Positions 1-9,245 are shown, counted from the first letter of the stretch. The stretch: 64,000 nt of DNA from JB111 sp049856175 (GCF_049856175.1 NZ_JBNDNA010000001.1:248001-312000), one strand, 5' to 3'. The notes: generated by a model not told the origin, from the sequence alone. Numbers and translations: made by a program.

Positions 1-375
1 GGCTACTTCCTGCGGTGCAACTCCGAGCACCACGGGATCGCGCTCCTGGCCGGGCCGGGCAAGCTCCACCACCACGCGTGGGAGATGCGCGGGGTCGGGG
101 ACATCACTGAGGTCCTCGACCGCCTCGACCGGCTCGGGGAGCAGCGCGCCGTGTGGGGGCCGGTCCGGCACGGCGCGGGCCGTAACATCGCCGGCTACTA
201 CGTCGAGCCGCCGGGCGACGTCGTCGAGGTCTACACCGACATGGACCAGATCTACGACGACTTCCGTCCGCCGATCGTGTGGGAGGACGGCGACGACAGC
301 TGGATCAACCGGTGGGGCACCTACCGTGGCGACAACTTCCGCAGCCATGGGCTCCCCGCCACCCCGCGCGCCTGA
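1..375 (+). CDS. VOC-family extradiol dioxygenase-like protein, 5' truncated
   Basis: The visible 124 residues are the C-terminal half of a vicinal-oxygen-chelate fold enzyme resembling catechol 2,3-dioxygenase or biphenyl-2,3-diol dioxygenase. A HHHAWE segment near the start and the EVYTDMD segment carry the His and Glu expected as Fe(II)/Mn(II) ligands. The latter is the usual C-terminal signature of ring-cleaving dioxygenases. The gene enters from outside the window in frame 1 and stops at TGA 373-375. It lies 50 bp upstream of a fumarylacetoacetate hydrolase family gene on the same strand. That fits an aromatic meta-cleavage operon, but the exact substrate cannot be read from the fragment. 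The family is clear; the pathway is inference. Confidence 0.8.
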   Translation, partial: GYFLRCNSEHHGIALLAGPGKLHHHAWEMRGVGDITEVLDRLDRLGEQRAVWGPVRHGAGRNIAGYYVEPPGDVVEVYTDMDQIYDDFRPPIVWEDGDDSWINRWGTYRGDNFRSHGLPATPRA

Positions 376-425
376 CCTGGCACGATCCTTCCTGTAGACG
401 TTCGAACCTTCCCTGGAGGCACTGC

Positions 426-1301
426 ATGCGATTTACCACCTTCACCACCGCCGAGCTCGCCCCGACGTGGGGCGCGGTCGACGGTGACGACGTCGTCGTC
501 CTCGGTCCTGGGGGAGCCGACGTCGCCACGAGCCTTGCCGACGCCATCACCGCGGGCACCCTGCCGGCCGATGCCGCGGCCCTGCCCGCCGGCGCCCCGC
601 GCGTGGCGCTCGCCGACGTCACCTACCTGCCGGTGATCCCCGCCCCCGGCAAGATCATCTGCGTCGGCGTCAACTACGAGGCGCACGCCAAGGAGGCCGG
701 CCGCGAGCGCCCGCCTGCCCCGACCCTGTTCATCCGAACGATCGAGTCCCAGATCGGTGCGCGCGCCGACGCGATCTATCCGACCGAGAGCTCCAAGTTC
801 GACTACGAGGGCGAGCTGGCGGTCATCATCGGCACCCAGGCCTACCGGGTCGGCACCGAGAACGCGCTGGACCACGTCGCCGGCTACGCGCCGTACAACG
901 ACTTCACGGCCCGCGACTGGCAGCGCGCCACGCCGCAGTGGACGGCCGGCAAGAACTTCGTGGGCACCGGTGGGTTCGGCCCGACCATGGTCACCCCGGA
1001 CGAGGTGCCGAACCTGCTGGAGTCCACGCTGACGACCCGGGTCAACGGCGACGTCCGGCAGCAGGCGAAGATCGCCCAGCTGACGTTCGACATCCCCGAG
1101 CTCATCGCCCACATCTCGACCGTCACCCCGCTCAACCCGGGCGACGTCATCGTCTCCGGCACGCCTGGCGGCGTCGGGTTCTTCATGGAGCCCCAGGGAC
1201 TGCTCGAGGACGGCGACGTCGTCGAGGTCGAGATCGAGGGCGTCGGCGTCCTCACCAACACCGTGCGCCAGCGGGTCGCCGAGCTGCCGTCCTGGCTCTG
1301 A
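426..1301 (+). CDS. Fumarylacetoacetate hydrolase family protein
   Basis: A 291-residue protein with a short N-terminal domain and a full FAH catalytic domain. It has the PGKIICVGVNYEAHAKE entry motif, FDYEGELAVIIG with the metal-binding Glu, YNDFTARDWQ, and a C-terminal SGTPGGVGFF loop. Family members hydrolyse or decarboxylate beta-diketo acids, or isomerise 2-hydroxyhepta-2,4-diene-1,7-dioate-type products of aromatic ring cleavage. The ATG at 426 is chosen over an earlier in-frame ATG because GGAGG lies 7 bp before it and the upstream frame overlaps the previous gene. With the preceding ring-cleavage-like dioxygenase it probably forms a short catabolic operon. The precise reaction is not determined. 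Confidence 0.9.
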   Translation: MRFTTFTTAELAPTWGAVDGDDVVVLGPGGADVATSLADAITAGTLPADAAALPAGAPRVALADVTYLPVIPAPGKIICVGVNYEAHAKEAGRERPPAPTLFIRTIESQIGARADAIYPTESSKFDYEGELAVIIGTQAYRVGTENALDHVAGYAPYNDFTARDWQRATPQWTAGKNFVGTGGFGPTMVTPDEVPNLLESTLTTRVNGDVRQQAKIAQLTFDIPELIAHISTVTPLNPGDVIVSGTPGGVGFFMEPQGLLEDGDVVEVEIEGVGVLTNTVRQRVAELPSWL

Positions 1302-1402
1302 GGCACCCGGGGCGCCCCATGGGCCGGGGCGGGGGAGTCGTACGCTGGTAGTGACCGCGACCGCTCGCGCCCACCCGTGGGCGCGCCGTCAGGAGGTACG
1401 TC

Positions 1403-2233
1403 TTGGCCACGTCACGTACGACCGGAACGACGCCCGACGAGAAGGAACGAGCGACCCCTGCGCGTCCGCGCAGCTACGGGCGCGGCGAGCCCGCCTGGAT
1501 CGAGCTGTCGGTCCGGGACACGGAGCGCGCGGCCGGCTTCTACCGGCGGCTGTTCGGATGGGAGCACAACCGCCCGGCCGGTGAGCGGATGTCCTTCGGC
1601 GTCCTCGAGGGCGAGCGCGTGGCGGGGTTCCGCCCCATGTCCGACGACGACCGTGGCTCGGCCAGGTGGTCGGTCTACCTCGCGACCCAGGACCTCGAGG
1701 GCACCGTGACGGCCGCCGAGTCGGCCGGGGCCACGGTGCTCGTGGCCCCGCGGTCGGCGTCGTCGTGGGGGCGTCTCGCGATCGTGTCGGACCCGACCGA
1801 CGGCGAGGTGGGCCTCTGGGAGGCGGAGATCCTCAAGGGCGTCCAGGCCGCGCCCGGGAACGGGACGCCGGTGTGGTTCGAGCTCGCGTCCGCGGACCAC
1901 GACGCGGCGGTCGACTTCTACACCGACGTGCTCGACTGGGAGTGCCGCGAGCTCGAGCGGGACGAGGCCGGGGACGGCGACGGCACGTACACCGTGCTCG
2001 GCGACGCGCCCGACGGCGGAGCCGGCATCACGGGCCTTCCCACCGGGTCCGAGGACCGCTCGCACTGGTCGGTGTACTTCGGCACCCCGGACACCGACGC
2101 CTCGGTCCGGCGGGTCGTCGAGATCGGGGGCGCCGTGGTGTCGGAGCCGCGGGACACCCCGCACGGGCGGCTCGCCGCCGTGGCCGACGACCAGGGCGGC
2201 GTCTTCCACCTCATGGGCCCGACCTCCGACTGA
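1403..2233 (+). CDS. Two-domain VOC (glyoxalase/bleomycin resistance) protein
   Basis: A 276-residue protein with two tandem VOC modules. Module 1 (about residues 29-140) contains WIELSVRDTERAAGFYRRLFGWE; module 2 (about 152-274) contains WFELASADHDAAVDFYTDVLDWE. This pair matches the actinobacterial hydroxylase-like or antibiotic-resistance-like VOC proteins of unknown substrate. The TTG start at 1403 is chosen because AGGAGG sits 6 bp upstream and no other start has a comparable site. A strong hairpin follows the stop. It may be a third member of the catabolic group upstream, but the 101 bp gap and a possible TACGCT hexamer near 1340 suggest its own promoter. Confidence 0.85.
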   Translation: MATSRTTGTTPDEKERATPARPRSYGRGEPAWIELSVRDTERAAGFYRRLFGWEHNRPAGERMSFGVLEGERVAGFRPMSDDDRGSARWSVYLATQDLEGTVTAAESAGATVLVAPRSASSWGRLAIVSDPTDGEVGLWEAEILKGVQAAPGNGTPVWFELASADHDAAVDFYTDVLDWECRELERDEAGDGDGTYTVLGDAPDGGAGITGLPTGSEDRSHWSVYFGTPDTDASVRRVVEIGGAVVSEPRDTPHGRLAAVADDQGGVFHLMGPTSD

Positions 2234-2287
2234 CGGGCGCCTGCGCGCCCGGCGTGCGCGACGCCGTCGGGCGCCTGCGCGCATCGC

Positions 2288-2317
2288 CCGTCAGGGAGAC
2301 CTCGGTCTCCCTGACGG
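2288..2317. terminator. Hairpin after VOC gene
   Basis: Two perfect 14-bp arms (CCGTCAGGGAGACC and its complement) are separated by two bases. They lie 55 bp after the VOC stop codon and before the helicase gene. No T-tract follows, as is common in actinobacterial terminators. The DNA between the stop and the hairpin also holds two copies of a GGGCGCCTGCGCGC-type GC palindrome. Confidence 0.7.
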
Positions 2318-2476
2318 CGCGGTGGACCGGGTGTGGCGTACTCTGACCAGGCAGTCCGCACGTTCCTCGTCCCGGGCTGCCGGTGCCGCGGGAGAACCCG
2401 CCACCAGCGCCCCCGCCGCGACCCGCGCGGGCCGAGCGCCCGGACGAGGTCGACGACGGACGGACTTCACCCCGCC

Positions 2477-4096
2477 ATGACCACTGCCTTCGCACGCCTG
2501 GGCGTGCCCCCGACCCTGCTCCCCGTGCTCGAGCGCGCCGGGATCACCACCCCCACCCCGATCCAGTCCGCCACGCTGGCCGACTCCTTCGCCGGCCGCG
2601 ACGTGCTCGGCCGCGGCCGCACCGGTTCGGGCAAGACCTACGCGTTCTGCCTGCCGCTCGTCGGGCGGCTCGCGGCTGCGGAGCGCCCGCGGCGCACCTC
2701 CGGCGGTCGCCCTCGTGCGTTGATCCTCGCCCCGACCCGCGAGCTCGTCCTGCAGATCACCGAGACCCTCGACCCGCTGGCACGCGCCGCGGGCCTGACC
2801 ACCCGCACCGTGTTCGGCGGCGTCGGACAGAACCCGCAGGTCACCGCGCTGCGTTCCGGCGTCGACATCCTCGTCGCGTGCCCGGGCCGCTTGCTCGACC
2901 TCATGGGCCAGGGCGAGGCGCGCCTCGACGGGATCGAGATCGTCGTCCTCGACGAGGCCGACCACATGGCCGACATGGGCTTCCTGCCGATGGTCCGCCG
3001 CATCCTCGACACCGTCCCGCGCTCGGCCCAGCACCAGCTGTTCTCCGCCACGCTCGACGCCGGTGTCGACGTCGTCGTGAAGAAGTACCTCACCGACCCG
3101 GTCGTGCACGAGGCCGACTCCGCCACCGCGCCGCCGCCGACCTCTGCGCACCACGTGCTGCAGGTCCGCGACGACGAGCGGATCGACGTGGTCGCCGAGC
3201 TCGCCGGCAAGGCCGAGCGCGCCATCGTGTTCACTCGCACGAAGCACGGGGCCAAGCGGCTGACCAAGCAGCTCGGATCGCGCGGTCACCAGGCCGTCGA
3301 GCTCCACGGCAACCTCGGGCAGGGCGCCCGGCAGCGCAACCTCGAGGCGTTCCACTCGGGCTCGGCGCCCACGCTGGTCGCCACCGACATCGCGGCCCGC
3401 GGCATCCACGTCGACGACGTCGCGCTCGTCGTGCACGCCGACCCGCCCACCGAGCACAAGGCCTACCTGCACCGGTCCGGGCGGACCGCGCGCGCCGGCG
3501 CCTCCGGCACGGTCGTCACGCTGTCGACCGATGCCCAGACGTCCGACGTGCGCAGCCTCATGCGCGCCGCCGGCATCCGGCCCACGCTGCACCGCGTCCG
3601 CCCCGGGGACGGCGTCCTCGCCGACATCGCCGACGGCAGCGCGAAGGAGAACCCGGTCGCAGCAGAGCCCGCAGCCGGTGGGCGTGGTGGTGGCGCGCGT
3701 TCCGGTGGTCGTCCGGGTGGCGGCTCCGGCAACGGCGGCGAGCGTGGTGGCGCCGGATCTGGCGACGCGCGTCGTGACGGTCGGGGCGGAGGCTCGCCGG
3801 CGGGTGGCGGCTCCGGGCGCCGACGCGGTGGGCGCGGCCGCGGACGAGGTCGTTCGGGCGGAGGCGCGCCGTTCGTCGAGCACGGCGTCCGGTCCTCCGG
3901 CGGTCAGGGCGGTCAGCCCGGCGGACGCTCGGGCGGTGCGCCCGGTGGTGAGCGCGGTGGTCGCCCCGGCGGTGGCGCCGGCGGGCAGAAGGGTGGCGCG
4001 GCTGCGCACCGTCCTGGCTCGTCCGGTGCATCGAGCTCGGGCTCGGGCCGTCGAGGTCCGCGCCGCGCGACCCGTCCGGCGACCGATCAGGGCTGA
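2477..4096 (+). CDS. DEAD-box ATP-dependent RNA helicase
   Basis: A 539-residue DEAD-box helicase that unwinds RNA duplexes in ribosome assembly or RNA turnover. The Q motif (TPTPIQ), Walker A (GRGRTGSGKT), PTRELVLQI, DEAD in VVLDEADHMADMGF, SAT in LFSATLD and the HRSGRTARAG arginine finger are all present in order. From about residue 400 a long Gly/Arg-rich tail follows, a typical RNA-binding, cold-shock-helicase-like extension. The ATG at 2477 opens MTTAFARLGVPP, where the conserved region begins. An upstream in-frame ATG at 2333 would add an unconserved proline/arginine-rich segment and overlap the hairpin spacer. Confidence 0.93.
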   Translation: MTTAFARLGVPPTLLPVLERAGITTPTPIQSATLADSFAGRDVLGRGRTGSGKTYAFCLPLVGRLAAAERPRRTSGGRPRALILAPTRELVLQITETLDPLARAAGLTTRTVFGGVGQNPQVTALRSGVDILVACPGRLLDLMGQGEARLDGIEIVVLDEADHMADMGFLPMVRRILDTVPRSAQHQLFSATLDAGVDVVVKKYLTDPVVHEADSATAPPPTSAHHVLQVRDDERIDVVAELAGKAERAIVFTRTKHGAKRLTKQLGSRGHQAVELHGNLGQGARQRNLEAFHSGSAPTLVATDIAARGIHVDDVALVVHADPPTEHKAYLHRSGRTARAGASGTVVTLSTDAQTSDVRSLMRAAGIRPTLHRVRPGDGVLADIADGSAKENPVAAEPAAGGRGGGARSGGRPGGGSGNGGERGGAGSGDARRDGRGGGSPAGGGSGRRRGGRGRGRGRSGGGAPFVEHGVRSSGGQGGQPGGRSGGAPGGERGGRPGGGAGGQKGGAAAHRPGSSGASSSGSGRRGPRRATRPATDQG

Positions 4097-4115
4097 CTCG
4101 CGTCCCTTCCCTGGA

Positions 4116-4182
4116 CGAGATCAGAGGAAACTGTGCGAGTGCAGGGGTTGTTTCCTCTGATCTCGCCGATTACCTCTGATCT
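4116..4182. repeat. Three-arm repeat element after helicase gene
   Basis: A perfect 16-bp inverted repeat (CGAGATCAGAGGAAAC at 4116-4131, complement at 4150-4165) with an 18-base loop. It is followed 7 bases later by a third, partial copy of the right arm (CCTCTGATCT, 4173-4182). It begins 19 bp after the helicase stop and could end its transcript, but the third copy is not needed for a terminator. The arms are unusually AT-rich for this genome. Confidence 0.75.
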
Positions 4183-4323
4183 GGTGGGAGAGCCGGGCGG
4201 CTCGCCCTGATCCGATGACGAACGGCCCTCGGTCTCACCGAGCCTTACTCTCCCGCGCCCGTCGCGCAGGCGCTGCGCATGCGCCGCCGGGCACACGATC
4301 TCCTGTGCCGCCACAATGGACGC

Positions 4324-7104
4324 ATGGCACGAACCAACGGGATCCCCGACGGCGTGGGCAAGGCGCTCGTGGCCCTGGCCGCCGCCGGCGCGGGAGTCGT
4401 CACGGTCGTCTCGGCGCGCAGGTTGCGGCCCCTGACGAACCTCCGGGCCAGGCGTCCGCGTGGACCGCGCGTCCTCGGGCCGGGGCCGGAGCGTGCGCAG
4501 ATCGGGTCCGGTCGGAGCGCCGGCCCGGACGTCGAGCAGGAGGTGCCCATGGCCGGAACGCCGACCGATGATCAGCCCGGGTCGTCCCCGGCCCCGTCAC
4601 CGCGGAGCGGCCGGGCCCCGGGGGGCAACAACGGGCTCGCGGCAGACGACCGGCCGACTGCGAGCGACGACGCTCCGGCCACGATCCGTCCCGTCGACGA
4701 GGGTGAGTGGGCCACCGCCTCCTACCCGCTCGGCGCCCACGCCGTCGCTGCCGGCACCAGCGCGTCCGGCTCCAGCGCCGCCGGCGCCAGCGCGTCCGGT
4801 AGCAGCACGTCGGGCAGCAGCACCTCGCGCACCAGCCCCACCACCTTCGCGGTCCACGCACCGGCGGCCACCCGCGTGCTGCTCGAGATCTACCCGTCGG
4901 CCACCGGCACCGACGCCTCCGTCGAGGTCGACACCCACCGCGGGCACGACGGCATCTGGCGCGCCCGCGTCGAGGGCGCCGGCCACGGCACCCTGTACGG
5001 CTATCGCGTCTGGGGGCCAGGCTTCGAGCCCCACGAGGACTGGTCCCGCGGCGGCTCGGCGGCAGGCTTCTCCGCGGACCACGACGAGGTCGGCAACCGC
5101 TTCAACCCGAACAAGGTCCTCCTGGACCCCTACGCCCGCGAGATCACGCACAACCTCTCCTCCTCGCTCATCGAGGCCGAGGGCGGGACCCCCGAGGACT
5201 TCGCCGGCGGCCCGGACACCCACGCGCAGCACGGCAGGCCCCGACGCGAGGTCGACACTGGCCGGATCGCGCCGAAGGGGATCGTCGTCGTCGACGAGAC
5301 GTCCTTCGGGACGCACCCGCACCTGCTGTCCGAGGGGACGAGCATCTACGAGGGGCACACGCACGCGATGACCGCGCACCCGTCGGTGACCACGCTCGGC
5401 GACGACCTCGCCGGGCGCCGTGGTTTCTCCGGCGTGCGCAACGTCGACGACGAGGCGCGCGGCACGTACAAGGGGGTCGGGCAGCTCGCGCCGTACCTCA
5501 AGGGTCTCGGCCTCACCACCCTCGAGCTCCTCCCGGTGCAGGCCACGGACACGACCGCCCGCCCGGGCGACGACGGCACGTCGAACTACTGGGGCTACAT
5601 GACGCTGGCGTTCTTCGCGCCGAACCGCGACCTGGCCTGCGACACGAGCCCCGGCGGCCCCACCCGGGAGTTCAAGGAGATGGCCCGCGCCCTGCACGAG
5701 CAGGGGATCGAGCTGTACATCGACGTCGTCTACAACCACACGGGCGAGGGCGGCAGCTGGGGTGGCGACCCCGCCACGTCGGCCTTCGTCTCCCTCGGCG
5801 GGTTCGCGACGGCGGAGTACTACGTCCAGACAGACGACCACGTTCTCGTCGACGGCGCGACCGGCACCGGCAACCAGGTGAACTTCTCCTCGGAGGCCTC
5901 GCAGCGGCTCGTGCTCGACTCGCTGGCCTACTGGACGGACGTCATGGGCGTCGACGGGTTCCGGTTCGACCTGGCACCGGTGCTGGGGCGCGCGCCCGAG
6001 GACTCGGCCCGCGAGGACTGGGAGGGGCAGAAGGAGTTCTACCCCCTGCACCCGCTGCTCACCTCGATCCGCGACCTCGCGGCCGACCGCCGGATCGAGG
6101 TGATCGCCGAGGCGTGGGACCTGTGGGGCTACGAGGTCGGCAACTTCCCCGCCGGCTGGGGCGAGTGGAACGGCCGGTTCCGGGACGCGGTGCGCGACTT
6201 CCTGCGCGGCGAGGGCTCGACGATGGCGTTCGTCGAGCAGGTCAACGGCGACTGGCCGCACTTCCACGACCAGGGCGGCCCCGCGCGCTCGATCAACTTC
6301 GTCACGGCGCACGACGGCTTCACCATGCTCGACCTCGTCTCCTACAACGACAAGGTCAACGACGGCGAACCGCCGTTCGGTCCGTCCGACGGCGGTTCCG
6401 ACGACAACAGGTCGTGGGACTCCGGCGGCGACCAGGCGCTGCGGCGGGCCCGGCTGCGCTCGTTCCTCACGGTGCTGTTCCTCGCGCGCGGCGTGCCGAT
6501 GATCGTGGCCGGCGACGAGCTCGGACGCACCCAGAACGGCAACAACAACCCCTGGTCGCTCAACTCGGTGGGCATGTGGACGAACTACGGTTTCGCCACC
6601 TCCAACCGCCCGACGCAGCTGCCGGTCGACCCGACCGGCCAGGTCGAGGCCGCCTATCACGACAACGTGGGCGAGGCGGCGACGCCCGAGGGCACCAGCC
6701 CGTTCCTGCCGTTCGCGCAGGCGCTCGCCCACCTGCGTCGTGTGGAGCCCGCGCTCCGGCAGCGCGAGTGGGGCGGCGTCCACCTCGACGACGGCGACGT
6801 CAGCTACCTCTTCGGCTCCCCTGATGCGTCGCGCGGCACCCAGGCGGGCGACCGTGCGGTGCGTGTGCACATCGACGGTTCACCGGTCGGCGGCCACGAC
6901 TACCTCATGTGCGTCAACATGACGACCGACGTGGTCGACTTCGCCCTCGGCCAGGAGCACGACGGCCTGCGCTGGCACCGGGTGGTCGATACCGCGCCGT
7001 GGGCGGAGGAGCAGGGCAACGTGTGGCCCACCGCGGTGGCGGAGGTCGTCGAGGGCGACTACGCCGTGCAGCCGTGGACGGTGGCGGTCCTCCAGCTCGC
7101 CTGA
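4324..7104 (+). CDS. glgX: Glycogen debranching enzyme GlgX (isoamylase-type GH13)
   Basis: Hydrolyses alpha-1,6 branch linkages of limit-dextrin glycogen. A CBM48-like domain (FAVHAPAATRVLLEIY onward) precedes a GH13 barrel with all four conserved regions: DVVYNHT, the nucleophile Asp (about 549) in GFRFDLAP, the acid Glu (about 596) in VIAEAWD and Asp (about 664) in TAHDG. Family members are near 700 residues; here 926. The extra length is an N-terminal hydrophobic stretch (residues 13-34) and an Ala/Ser-repeat linker. The start is ambiguous. ATG 4324 has a CACAAT hexamer six bases upstream (leaderless pattern) and good codon bias behind it. ATG 4549 has an AGGAGG site and gives 851 residues. 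Confidence 0.9.
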   Translation: MARTNGIPDGVGKALVALAAAGAGVVTVVSARRLRPLTNLRARRPRGPRVLGPGPERAQIGSGRSAGPDVEQEVPMAGTPTDDQPGSSPAPSPRSGRAPGGNNGLAADDRPTASDDAPATIRPVDEGEWATASYPLGAHAVAAGTSASGSSAAGASASGSSTSGSSTSRTSPTTFAVHAPAATRVLLEIYPSATGTDASVEVDTHRGHDGIWRARVEGAGHGTLYGYRVWGPGFEPHEDWSRGGSAAGFSADHDEVGNRFNPNKVLLDPYAREITHNLSSSLIEAEGGTPEDFAGGPDTHAQHGRPRREVDTGRIAPKGIVVVDETSFGTHPHLLSEGTSIYEGHTHAMTAHPSVTTLGDDLAGRRGFSGVRNVDDEARGTYKGVGQLAPYLKGLGLTTLELLPVQATDTTARPGDDGTSNYWGYMTLAFFAPNRDLACDTSPGGPTREFKEMARALHEQGIELYIDVVYNHTGEGGSWGGDPATSAFVSLGGFATAEYYVQTDDHVLVDGATGTGNQVNFSSEASQRLVLDSLAYWTDVMGVDGFRFDLAPVLGRAPEDSAREDWEGQKEFYPLHPLLTSIRDLAADRRIEVIAEAWDLWGYEVGNFPAGWGEWNGRFRDAVRDFLRGEGSTMAFVEQVNGDWPHFHDQGGPARSINFVTAHDGFTMLDLVSYNDKVNDGEPPFGPSDGGSDDNRSWDSGGDQALRRARLRSFLTVLFLARGVPMIVAGDELGRTQNGNNNPWSLNSVGMWTNYGFATSNRPTQLPVDPTGQVEAAYHDNVGEAATPEGTSPFLPFAQALAHLRRVEPALRQREWGGVHLDDGDVSYLFGSPDASRGTQAGDRAVRVHIDGSPVGGHDYLMCVNMTTDVVDFALGQEHDGLRWHRVVDTAPWAEEQGNVWPTAVAEVVEGDYAVQPWTVAVLQLA

Positions 7105-7212
7105 CCGTCCCACCCCTGGCGAGTGAGCGGACTTCTGCCCCCGAAACGGCCAGTGAGCGCGCCCCACGATCGACGACTGTTGCGCGTGGGCCGGGTGGCG
7201 GACACTGGATCC

Positions 7213-7776
7213 ATGACCACCCCGACGAGCGACGACGACCTCCCCATCCTCACGCGCCGGCGGATCGAGGCGGCGATCCTCGCTCCCGTGCACCGGATCC
7301 TCGTCCGCGAGCTGGGCGAGGAGCGGGCCAGGGAGATCCTCACCGAGGCGATCCGCGAGGACGCCCGCGCCCAGGGCGCCCGCCTCGCGCAGCGCGAGCC
7401 GGGCGGCTCGAACCTGCGGACGTTCATCGACCTCCAGGACCTGTGGAAGGCCGACGACGCCCTGCAGACGGAGACCCTGGAGGCCACCGAGGAGGTCTAC
7501 TCCTACGACGTCCACCGCTGCCGGTACGCCGAGACCTACCACGAGATGGGTCTGGGGGACATCGGCGAGCTGCTGTCCTGCACGCGGGACTTCGAGTTCC
7601 CCTTCGGCTACGACCCGAGCATCACCCTGGAGCGGACGCAGACGATCATGTCCGGCGCCTCCCACTGCGACTTCCGCTACCGCAGGCCCGCCGGCGCCCC
7701 GAACGCCCACACCGGAGCCGCGCACCAGGACTCCGGCGAGGTCGCCCACGTGGCCGCCGAGGAGCGGGACCGGTGA
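7213..7776 (+). CDS. L-2-amino-thiazoline-4-carboxylate hydrolase-like protein
   Basis: A 187-residue protein of the ATC hydrolase family. The DVHRCRYAETYHEMG, LLSCTRDFEF and GASHCDFRY segments are its conserved core, and the two Cys and the His in these are the likely catalytic or metal-binding residues. In Pseudomonas the family name-giver opens the thiazoline ring on the way to L-cysteine, together with an N-carbamoyl-cysteine amidase. The next gene overlaps by four bases and encodes exactly such a carbamoylase-type enzyme, which supports a shared pathway. ATG 7213 is preceded by GACACT with a six-base gap, consistent with a leaderless transcript. Substrate assignment is inference. Confidence 0.85.
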   Translation: MTTPTSDDDLPILTRRRIEAAILAPVHRILVRELGEERAREILTEAIREDARAQGARLAQREPGGSNLRTFIDLQDLWKADDALQTETLEATEEVYSYDVHRCRYAETYHEMGLGDIGELLSCTRDFEFPFGYDPSITLERTQTIMSGASHCDFRYRRPAGAPNAHTGAAHQDSGEVAHVAAEERDR

Positions 7777-9224
7777 ACGCCCCCGACGGCGGGGCTCACC
7801 CGGGGAGAGCGGCGTCCCCCGACGGCGGCCCTCACCCGGGGAAGGCGGCGTCTCCCGACGGCGGTGCTCGCCCGGGCGACGACACGTCGCCCCACCGCGA
7901 GGTGATGATCGACGGCGAGCGCCTGTGGGCCGACCTCGAGCGCGTGAGCACGTTCGGGGCGACCCCCGCCGGCGGTCTCCACCGGCTCGCTGCAGGTCCC
8001 GACGACGCCGATGCCCGCGCCTGGCTCCGCGAGCGCGCGTCCGAGGCCGGAGCCGGCGCGCGCGTGGACCGGGTGGGCAACATGTTCCTCCGACGCCCCG
8101 GCGGTGGGAGCGACGTCGGCGCGACCACGGGACGCGACCCCACCGCGGGGACCGGGCCCGCAGCGGGACGTGACGTGGCGGACCCCCGAGCGATCCTCGT
8201 CGGTTCCCACCTGGACTCGCAGCCGTCCGCGGGGCGGTACGACGGGGTGTACGGCGTCGTCGCGGGTCTGGCCGTCCTCGACGCGCTCGAGCGGGCCGGC
8301 CACGTGACGCGGCACCCGGTCGAGCTCGTCGACTGGACGAACGAGGAGGGCGCCCGGTTCGCGCCGATGATGGGTGGCAGCTCGGTGTACGCGGGGCGTC
8401 TCGACGCGGGCGCGGCGCTGGCGTCCCGTTCACGCGACGGTCTGGACGTGCCCGGCGCGCCCGAGGGGCAGACGCTGGCGGAGGCGCTCGCCGTCACGGG
8501 CTGGGCGGGGTCCGACGTCGTGACCCCGGACGAGCACGCCGCCTACCTCGAGGCGCACATCGAGCAGGGCCCGCTCCTCGAGGCCGAGGGGCTCAGGGTC
8601 GCGACGGTCACCGGCGTGCAGGCGATGTGCTGGCTGGAGGTCGAGCTCACCGGCTCGCCGGCGCACGCCGGGACGTTCCCCATGGAGTCCCGCAGGGACG
8701 CGCTCGTGGCCGCGGCGCAGGTCGTCACCGACGTCCACCGGATCGGCCTCGCCCGTCCCGGGGTGGGGCGGGCGACGGTGGGGCGCCTCGTCGTCGGACC
8801 GGGGTCTCCGAACGTGGTGCCCGGCAGCGCGTCGCTGACAGTGGAGCTCCGCCACCCGGACCGGACCGAGCTGGAGGCGATGGTCGCCGAGGTGCGGGAG
8901 GCGGTCGACCGGGCCACCCGCGGCGGCGTCGTCGCCGAGGTCCGCGAGATCTCCCGGGCGGAGCCCGTCACGTTCGACCCGCTCGTCACCGGAGCGGTGG
9001 CGCGTGCGGCGGCAGAGCTCGGTCACCCGCCGCGCGAGCTGGTGTCCGGCGCGGGGCACGACGCGGTGCAGGTCGCCTCGCGGGTGCCGACCGGGATGCT
9101 GTTCATCCCGTGCGTCGGGGGCGTGTCGCACGCGGAGGAGGAGGCGATCACGCCGGAGTGGGCGCTTGTGGGCGCCGAGGTGCTGCTGCGCGTGGTCCTC
9201 GACCTCGACGCCCGCCTCCCCTGA
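7773..9224 (+). CDS. M20-family Zn-dependent N-carbamoylase/hydantoinase-type amidohydrolase
   Basis: A 483-residue peptidase-M20-like amidohydrolase of the allantoate amidohydrolase/N-carbamoyl-L-amino-acid hydrolase group. Metal-site motifs are GSHLDSQPSAGRYDGVYG, DWTNEEGARF and HIEQGPLLE, with the C-terminal SGAGHDAVQ. The GTG start overlaps the TGA of the previous gene (GTGA), implying translational coupling. The first 40 residues are a 12-residue tandem repeat encoded by a 36-bp DNA repeat. The conserved protein begins near ATG 7905, so a shorter 439-residue form is possible. The pairing suggests cleavage of an N-carbamoyl intermediate produced by the upstream enzyme. Confidence 0.88.
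   Translation: MNAPDGGAHPGRAASPDGGPHPGKAASPDGGARPGDDTSPHREVMIDGERLWADLERVSTFGATPAGGLHRLAAGPDDADARAWLRERASEAGAGARVDRVGNMFLRRPGGGSDVGATTGRDPTAGTGPAAGRDVADPRAILVGSHLDSQPSAGRYDGVYGVVAGLAVLDALERAGHVTRHPVELVDWTNEEGARFAPMMGGSSVYAGRLDAGAALASRSRDGLDVPGAPEGQTLAEALAVTGWAGSDVVTPDEHAAYLEAHIEQGPLLEAEGLRVATVTGVQAMCWLEVELTGSPAHAGTFPMESRRDALVAAAQVVTDVHRIGLARPGVGRATVGRLVVGPGSPNVVPGSASLTVELRHPDRTELEAMVAEVREAVDRATRGGVVAEVREISRAEPVTFDPLVTGAVARAAAELGHPPRELVSGAGHDAVQVASRVPTGMLFIPCVGGVSHAEEEAITPEWALVGAEVLLRVVLDLDARLP
7785..7878. repeat. 36-bp tandem repeat, about 2.6 copies
   Basis: GACGGCGG-initiated units start at 7785, 7821 and 7857, an exact 36-bp period. They are in frame within the N-terminus of the amidohydrolase and encode a PDGGxHPGxAAS-like 12-residue repeat. 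Confidence 0.85.
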
Positions 9225-9245
9225 CGAGCGCGGGGATATTTCGGC

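Noticed and set aside
1..2233. Antibiotic resistance cassette (VOC proteins resembling bleomycin resistance)
   Set aside because: The first VOC protein has ring-cleaving dioxygenase features and pairs with a FAH-family gene. The second is a generic two-domain VOC, with nothing mobile nearby.
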